9,188 bases of DNA from NCBI GenBank assembly GCA_030617525.1, contig JAUWVG010000057.1, positions 1 to 9,188 of the forward strand. Direction: 5' to 3'. This DNA comes from Candidatus Aminicenantota bacterium. Lineage in GTDB: Bacteria; Acidobacteriota; Aminicenantia; Aminicenantales; Aminicenantaceae. The position numbers were made by a program, and so were the translations under genes. The notes below the pieces were generated by a model. It worked only from the letters and a program-made list of their open reading frames with translations. It was not told where the DNA came from and ran no database searches. This document shows, piece by piece, positions 6,062 through 9,188 of this stretch (position 1 is its first letter; each line of letters starts with the position of its first letter).

Positions 6062-7395
6062 CTATCTAGCTCTCCTCCGATCATGTTCAAGGAACCAAAA
6101 GTTGGGATGACATCGGCGACATAGTGACCTTTGATCATCTCTTCCAGTGCGGAAACAATATGAAAACAAGGTCCCCTAAGATGAAGCCTGAAAGGTTTGT
6201 CTGTGCCATCCGACACAATATAATAACCGACCTCACCACTTCCACCCTCGACAGAAAAATAAACATCCCCTTTGGGAGGCCTGATACCGTGATCTTTCAT
6301 AAAGAATTTAAAGTGATTGATCAGTCCTTCGATGGAAGTGTAAGTGTCTTCCTTTGGCGGAACAATATATTTTTTATCCTCGGTCAAAATGCCAGGATAT
6401 TTGACTTTTTCAGAGCCTTCGAGATTTGGAGAGAGCTTTATAGTGTCTTCTACGCGTTTGCTCCTTGATGTTTTGATGGCATCTTCAGGCTCGAGACCTT
6501 TTATCAAAAGCTCCTCTGGTCCCGCAGATTTCGGAATTTTATTCAAACACTGCTCAATAATCCTCAAACTCTGCTCCATCTCTTTCATCCTGACCAGGTA
6601 TCTGTCGTAATTGTCTCCGTTGTCACCCAGAGGCACTTCAAAATCCAGTTGATCATAAACCAGATAGGGCTGAGCTTTTCGAACATCATAGTTGACCTTA
6701 GAGGCTCTAAGACATGGCCCACCAAAACCATAATTGACCGCCATCTTGGAACTGACAACAGCTACATCCCGGGTCCGATCAATCCATATCCTATTCTTAT
6801 CGAGCAAGCCGTGATTATCTTTGAGAACCCTGCGGTTAATTTTTGTGGCCTTCGCCAACCGCGTTTTGATATCTGGGTGGAGATCGGCCCTTACTCCTCC
6901 TATTCGGATATAGGACGTTGTCATCCGGGCACCGGTTGTCTCCTCGATGATATTCCACAATTCTTCACGAGCCTGGATGTAATAGAGAAAAGCAGTAAAA
7001 GCACCGCACTCCATGGTCATAGCGGCCAAAGCCGTAAGATGGTCGGACACCCTCGAAAGCTCGCATAAAATCACGCGAATGTACTGCGATCGTTCAGGGG
7101 TTTCGATGCCAAGCATCTTCTCCATCGTCATGACATAGCCGAGATTGTTGATCAGAGGAGACACATAGTTGAGCCTGTCGGTGTACGGGAGGAGATTGAA
7201 AAATGTTTTGTGTTCACATGTCTTCTCAAATCCCCTATGGAGATACCCCACTTCGACTTCTGAATTGAGGATTTTCTCTCCATCCAGCTCCAGCATGATC
7301 CGGATAGTCCCATGCATGGCCGGATGAGAAGGCCCCATATTGATGAGGAGGTTCTCTTTGTTGGCTTCGTTTTGCAGTCTAGTCGGCATCTTCAT
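6058..7395 (-). CDS. nuoD: NADH-quinone oxidoreductase subunit D (quinone-site 49 kDa subunit)
   Basis: Peripheral subunit of 445 residues that forms the quinone-reduction cavity with NuoB and NuoH. The N-terminal loop GPSHPAMHG (21-29) has H28 and the later YTDRLNY (71-77) has Y77; they align with the histidine and tyrosine that bind the quinone head group in the Thermus homologue (His38 and Tyr87). Other family blocks are YLHRGFEKTCEHK (51-63), RIGGVRADL (164-172), LRASKVNYDVRKAQPY (229-244) and the C-terminal FGSLNMIGGELDR (433-445). Between NKIP (285-288) and VPPKEDTYTS (345-354) there are about 56 residues where typical homologues have roughly 15-20, so the protein carries an enlarged loop. 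It starts with ATG at 7395, overlapping nuoC by 17 bases; an ATG two codons later is possible. It is not fused to NuoC. Confidence 0.97.
   Translation of the reverse strand: MKMPTRLQNEANKENLLINMGPSHPAMHGTIRIMLELDGEKILNSEVEVGYLHRGFEKTCEHKTFFNLLPYTDRLNYVSPLINNLGYVMTMEKMLGIETPERSQYIRVILCELSRVSDHLTALAAMTMECGAFTAFLYYIQAREELWNIIEETTGARMTTSYIRIGGVRADLHPDIKTRLAKATKINRRVLKDNHGLLDKNRIWIDRTRDVAVVSSKMAVNYGFGGPCLRASKVNYDVRKAQPYLVYDQLDFEVPLGDNGDNYDRYLVRMKEMEQSLRIIEQCLNKIPKSAGPEELLIKGLEPEDAIKTSRSKRVEDTIKLSPNLEGSEKVKYPGILTEDKKYIVPPKEDTYTSIEGLINHFKFFMKDHGIRPPKGDVYFSVEGGSGEVGYYIVSDGTDKPFRLHLRGPCFHIVSALEEMIKGHYVADVIPTFGSLNMIGGELDR
6072..6078 (-). promoter_or_regulatory. Ribosome binding site of nuoE, within the end of nuoD
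   Basis: The minus strand reads GGAGGAG, 10 bases before the nuoE ATG. It gives NuoE its own strong initiation signal besides the ATGA coupling with nuoD and begins the NADH-oxidising E-F-G block. Confidence 0.6.
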
Positions 7396-7870
7396 ATCTC
7401 ATAGGGATAATCGGTTGGCGTTTACGCAAAGGATAATCTTTGCGCAGCGGATAACCTTCAAATCCATCATACATAAACAGTCTTCTTAAATCCGGATGTT
7501 CGTTAAAATGGACACCAAACATATCAAAAACTTCCCTCTCCAGCCAATTTGCATTTCCCCAAAGGGAAGTTAAAGAATCTATCTTCAGGTCATTCTCGTC
7601 CAGTCTAATTTTTATTCTAAGGCGATTTTTATTCGATATAGAATAAAGGTGGTAGACCATCTCAAAACGCGGTTCTTCTCCCATATAATCCACACACGTC
7701 AGGTCTAAAAGCATAGCAAAATTATGGGGTGTTTTTTTGAGAAATCTGACGATATCCCGCAGGGATTCTCTTTTCACTCGGATGACATCATCCCCAAATT
7801 GCTTAGAGAACTCCGTAATGTCGTCTTTAAATTTGACTTTAAGTTCTTCTATTACTTTTTTGATTTCCAT
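7379..7870 (-). CDS. nuoC: NADH-quinone oxidoreductase subunit C (30 kDa subunit)
   Basis: Peripheral-arm structural subunit of 163 residues with no cofactor, linking the NuoB/NuoD quinone module to NuoG. The family signature is clear near the C-terminus: WLEREVFDMFGVHFNEHPDL (109-128) followed by RRLFMYDGFEGYPLRKDYPL (129-148). The N-terminal half is a normal alpha/beta domain (PHNFAMLLDLTCVDY, 48-62). I chose the ATG at 7870; an in-frame TTG two codons upstream (7876) is also possible, and neither has a convincing Shine-Dalgarno sequence. The start lies 19 bases inside nuoB and the stop 17 bases inside nuoD, so translation probably depends on coupling. It is separate from nuoD, unlike the fused nuoCD of enterobacteria. 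Confidence 0.95.
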   Translation of the reverse strand: MEIKKVIEELKVKFKDDITEFSKQFGDDVIRVKRESLRDIVRFLKKTPHNFAMLLDLTCVDYMGEEPRFEMVYHLYSISNKNRLRIKIRLDENDLKIDSLTSLWGNANWLEREVFDMFGVHFNEHPDLRRLFMYDGFEGYPLRKDYPLRKRQPIIPMRYEDAD

Positions 7871-8370
7871 CGCCAATCTTGTTGTTGATATTGAATTTTA
7901 TCTTGTAGTTTTTCTATGGCATCCAGGATTGTCTCCGGACGTGGAGGACATCCCGGAATAAACACATCGACCGGGATAATTTTATCGATTCCCTGCACGA
8001 CCGCATAGTTGTCGTAAATGCCCCCGCTGAGAGTACAAGCCCCACATGCAATAACCCATTTTGGCTCGCACATCTGTTCATAAACTGTTCTAAGTACCGG
8101 AGCTTCTTTTTGGGAAATTGTTCCGACTACAAAAAGCATATCTGATTGACGTGGGGAAAATGTTGTCATCCCAACGCCAAATCTGTCAAAATCCCAGTGA
8201 GCGCAGGCGGCCGACATGTATTCCATTCCGCAGCATGCAGTAATGAACGGGTAATGAAAAAGAGAAAATTTTCTTCCCCACCCCATAACATAGTTCAGTT
8301 TGGTTGTAAAAAAACCGCCTTTGTATTTTCGCTCTTCAGGATAATGATGCCTCGGCTTTATTCTTCCCAC
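7852..8370 (-). CDS. nuoB: NADH-quinone oxidoreductase subunit B (cluster N2 subunit)
   Basis: This 172-residue subunit holds cluster N2, the last 4Fe-4S centre, which hands electrons to quinone at the NuoB/NuoD interface. Ligands are the adjacent pair C46-C47 (TACCGMEYM), C112 (GACTLSGG) and C141 (PGCPPRPE); the spacing (66 and 29 residues) equals that in Escherichia coli NuoB. Conserved DFDRFGV (60-66) and SPRQSDML (72-79) are present. The N-terminal stretch is short and basic, with a hydrophobic loop that faces the membrane. The start codon is GTG at 8370, supported by a clear AAAGGAG seven bases upstream. It overlaps the end of nuoA by 13 bases. Confidence 0.97.
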   Translation of the reverse strand: MGRIKPRHHYPEERKYKGGFFTTKLNYVMGWGRKFSLFHYPFITACCGMEYMSAACAHWDFDRFGVGMTTFSPRQSDMLFVVGTISQKEAPVLRTVYEQMCEPKWVIACGACTLSGGIYDNYAVVQGIDKIIPVDVFIPGCPPRPETILDAIEKLQDKIQYQQQDWRWKSKK

Positions 8371-8705
8371 TGAAAAGCTCCTTTCTGCCAGGCGTAAACG
8401 AAACCCACAACGAGGATGAGGACATAGGCGAACATAATGAGCAAGGCCGAAGATCCCAATTTCTTAAAAACTAACGCCCATGGAAAGAAGAAGACCACTT
8501 CGACGTCAAAGAGGAGAAACAGGAACGCAACAAGATAATATTTTATAGGAATAGGATAAATAGAATCTTGAAGATAGGGACTTCCACACTCAAACGGAGA
8601 TTCTTTGATTGGAGTTAATTTTTTAGGCCCGAGGATTTTGTTCACCATGACCATGATGAATCCTATCAGCCCGAACACACCAAAAACTAATATTATTTCT
8701 ACCAT
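8358..8705 (-). CDS. nuoA: NADH-quinone oxidoreductase subunit A (small membrane subunit)
   Basis: Small membrane subunit of 115 residues that helps join the peripheral and membrane arms near the quinone tunnel. Three hydrophobic helices lie at about 3-21, 56-78 and 86-108. The loop SPFECGSP (37-44) and the second-helix motif FDVEVVF (66-72, with D67 and E69) are family hallmarks. I chose the ATG at 8705 because VEIILVFG begins the usual first helix and the distance to LGPKK (25-29) is normal. An ATG at 8786 would add 27 basic, AT-rich-coded residues not typical of NuoA and would run through the plus-strand promoter at 8761-8789. Neither start has a good Shine-Dalgarno sequence. It is the first gene of the operon. 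Confidence 0.93.
   Translation of the reverse strand: MVEIILVFGVFGLIGFIMVMVNKILGPKKLTPIKESPFECGSPYLQDSIYPIPIKYYLVAFLFLLFDVEVVFFFPWALVFKKLGSSALLIMFAYVLILVVGFVYAWQKGAFQWEE
8378..8384 (-). promoter_or_regulatory. Ribosome binding site deciding the GTG start of nuoB
   Basis: The minus strand reads AAAGGAG with a 7-base spacer (CTTTTCA) to the GTG at 8370. This near-consensus element, lying inside the last codons of nuoA, is the main reason to accept the non-ATG start. Confidence 0.7.
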
Positions 8706-8726
8706 TTGCTTTTTATAAAGGGATTG

Positions 8727-8755
8727 ATTGTATAAAAATATTTTGAAAGATGCAA
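8727..8755 (-). promoter_or_regulatory. Candidate proximal promoter of the nuo operon
   Basis: The minus strand has TTGCAT (8755-8750) and TACAAT (8732-8727) with a 17-base spacer; the -10 box matches consensus at 5/6 positions, the -35 box only at 3/6. Transcription would start near 8720, leaving a leader of about 15 bases before the ATG at 8705 and excluding the longer NuoA reading. It competes with the extended -10 element further upstream. Confidence 0.35.
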
Positions 8756-8760
8756 ACATT

Positions 8761-8789
8761 TTGACATATTTATTTATTTTTTTCATAAT
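8761..8789 (+). promoter_or_regulatory. Strong sigma-70-type promoter of the sulfatase-like gene
   Basis: The plus strand has a perfect TTGACA (8761-8766), a 17-base AT-rich spacer and CATAAT (8784-8789, 5/6 of consensus). This is the best promoter match I noticed in the window. It would start a transcript near 8796, about 50 bases before the TTG start at 8847, and it faces away from the nuo operon. Confidence 0.65.
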
Positions 8790-8790
8790 A

Positions 8791-8819
8791 TTTATATCAA
8801 ACGTTGTTTTCTAGAGGAA
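8791..8819 (-). promoter_or_regulatory. Candidate extended -10 promoter of the nuo operon
   Basis: The minus strand reads TGATATAAA (8799-8791), an extended -10 element (TG-n-TATAAA). The best -35 at a 17-base spacing is a poor TTCCTC (8819-8814). Transcription would begin near 8784, giving a leader of about 80 bases to the ATG at 8705. It lies back to back with the plus-strand promoter, so RNA polymerase could hardly occupy both at once. Confidence 0.4.
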
Positions 8820-8832
8820 TTCACTGATAAAG

Positions 8833-8839
8833 AAGAGGT
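8833..8839 (+). promoter_or_regulatory. Ribosome binding site deciding the TTG start of the sulfatase-like gene
   Basis: AAGAGGT lies 7 bases before the TTG at 8847. The position is ideal and no ATG in this frame is available before the conserved domain, so the element supports a TTG initiation codon. Confidence 0.6.
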
Positions 8840-8846
8840 CAACAAG

Positions 8847-9188
8847 TTGCAAAAAAGAAGAAAAAACACATTTTCACCGAAAATTTTTCGCCGTTTGTTT
8901 TGTTTATTTTCCTGCGCCGTAGTGCTCTTTTATTTTTTTAGCTGTCAGAAATCCAAAGAGGATCTCAATTTCATCCTCATTACACTGGATACACAGCGAG
9001 CCGATTACATCAGTGCCTACAATCGCCAAAATGCATCCACCCCAAATATCGATTCTTTAGCTCAGCTGGGCACACGATATGAAAACTGTTTCAGCCTCAT
9101 CCCCATCACACTGCCCTCGCACGCATCCCTCTTTTTCTCTGAGCCTCCCCATAAAATCAAGAATTACAACAATGGGCAAATCATAACA
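8847..9188 (+). CDS. Sulfatase-like (alkaline phosphatase superfamily) exported protein, N-terminal part
   Basis: Only the first 114 codons are in the window. The N-terminus is strongly basic (QKRRKNTFSPKIFRR, 2-16), followed by a hydrophobic stretch (17-32) ending in FFSC (30-33). This predicts export and either a lipoprotein cysteine at C33, with an atypical phenylalanine at -3, or an uncleaved anchor. The catalytic domain begins with NFILITLDTQRADY (41-54), where D48 is the expected first metal ligand, continues with STPNIDSLAQLG (64-75), and reaches TLPSHASLF (88-96). In type I sulfatases the nucleophile position is the Cys or Ser of CxPSR, converted to formylglycine; here it is T88 in TLPSH. 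A phospho- or sulfo-transferase or hydrolase using threonine is therefore more likely than a formylglycine sulfatase. The substrate is unknown. The TTG start is backed by AAGAGGT and a strong upstream promoter. Confidence 0.8.
   Translation, partial: MQKRRKNTFSPKIFRRLFCLFSCAVVLFYFFSCQKSKEDLNFILITLDTQRADYISAYNRQNASTPNIDSLAQLGTRYENCFSLIPITLPSHASLFFSEPPHKIKNYNNGQIIT

Noticed and set aside
6649..7068. A 139-codon plus-strand open frame opposite nuoD
   Set aside because: Antisense shadow of the highly conserved nuoD core, with no family resemblance.

Overview
The window is almost entirely one compact minus-strand operon for the NADH-dependent and connecting parts of respiratory complex I (NDH-1). 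In transcription order (right to left) it reads nuoA, nuoB, nuoC, nuoD, nuoE, nuoF, nuoG, nuoH, nuoI. A metallo-beta-lactamase-fold hydrolase gene follows, its start codon overlapping the nuoI stop codon. After a 74-base gap comes a PilZ-domain (c-di-GMP receptor type) gene that runs off the left edge. At the right edge, the plus strand carries the start of a divergently transcribed gene for a sulfatase/alkaline-phosphatase-superfamily membrane or lipoprotein.

Layout: 1-299 (-) PilZ protein, partial; 300-373 intergenic with a candidate promoter; 374-1222 (-) MBL hydrolase; 1219-8705 (-) nuoI back to nuoA; about 8706-8846 AT-rich divergent control region with candidate promoters on both strands; 8847-9188 (+) sulfatase-like gene, partial. 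No stretch over 300 bases lacks a gene. I see no tRNA, rRNA, CRISPR array, insertion sequence or convincing terminator.

How the genes work together: NuoE, NuoF and NuoG form the NADH-oxidising module (FMN and Fe-S clusters). NuoB, NuoC, NuoD and NuoI carry electrons to the quinone site. NuoA and NuoH are membrane subunits that dock this arm. All cluster ligands I looked for are present, so the encoded part looks functional. The proton-pumping subunits NuoJ, K, L, M and N are not here: the operon moves straight from nuoI to the MBL gene, so the complex must be completed from another locus or is reduced. Most junctions are 4-19 base overlaps or gaps under 10 bases, which points to one translationally coupled transcript.

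Organism: separate nuoC and nuoD, moderate-to-low GC, non-ATG starts, a PilZ gene and a sulfatase-like protein with the motif TLPSHAS suggest a Gram-negative, non-proteobacterial or deltaproteobacterial-type genome. Acidobacteriota/Candidatus Aminicenantes is my best guess, by impression only. The less ordinary points are the MBL gene coupled to complex I, a short NuoG that keeps all four cluster sites, an enlarged loop in NuoD, and the face-to-face promoter region.
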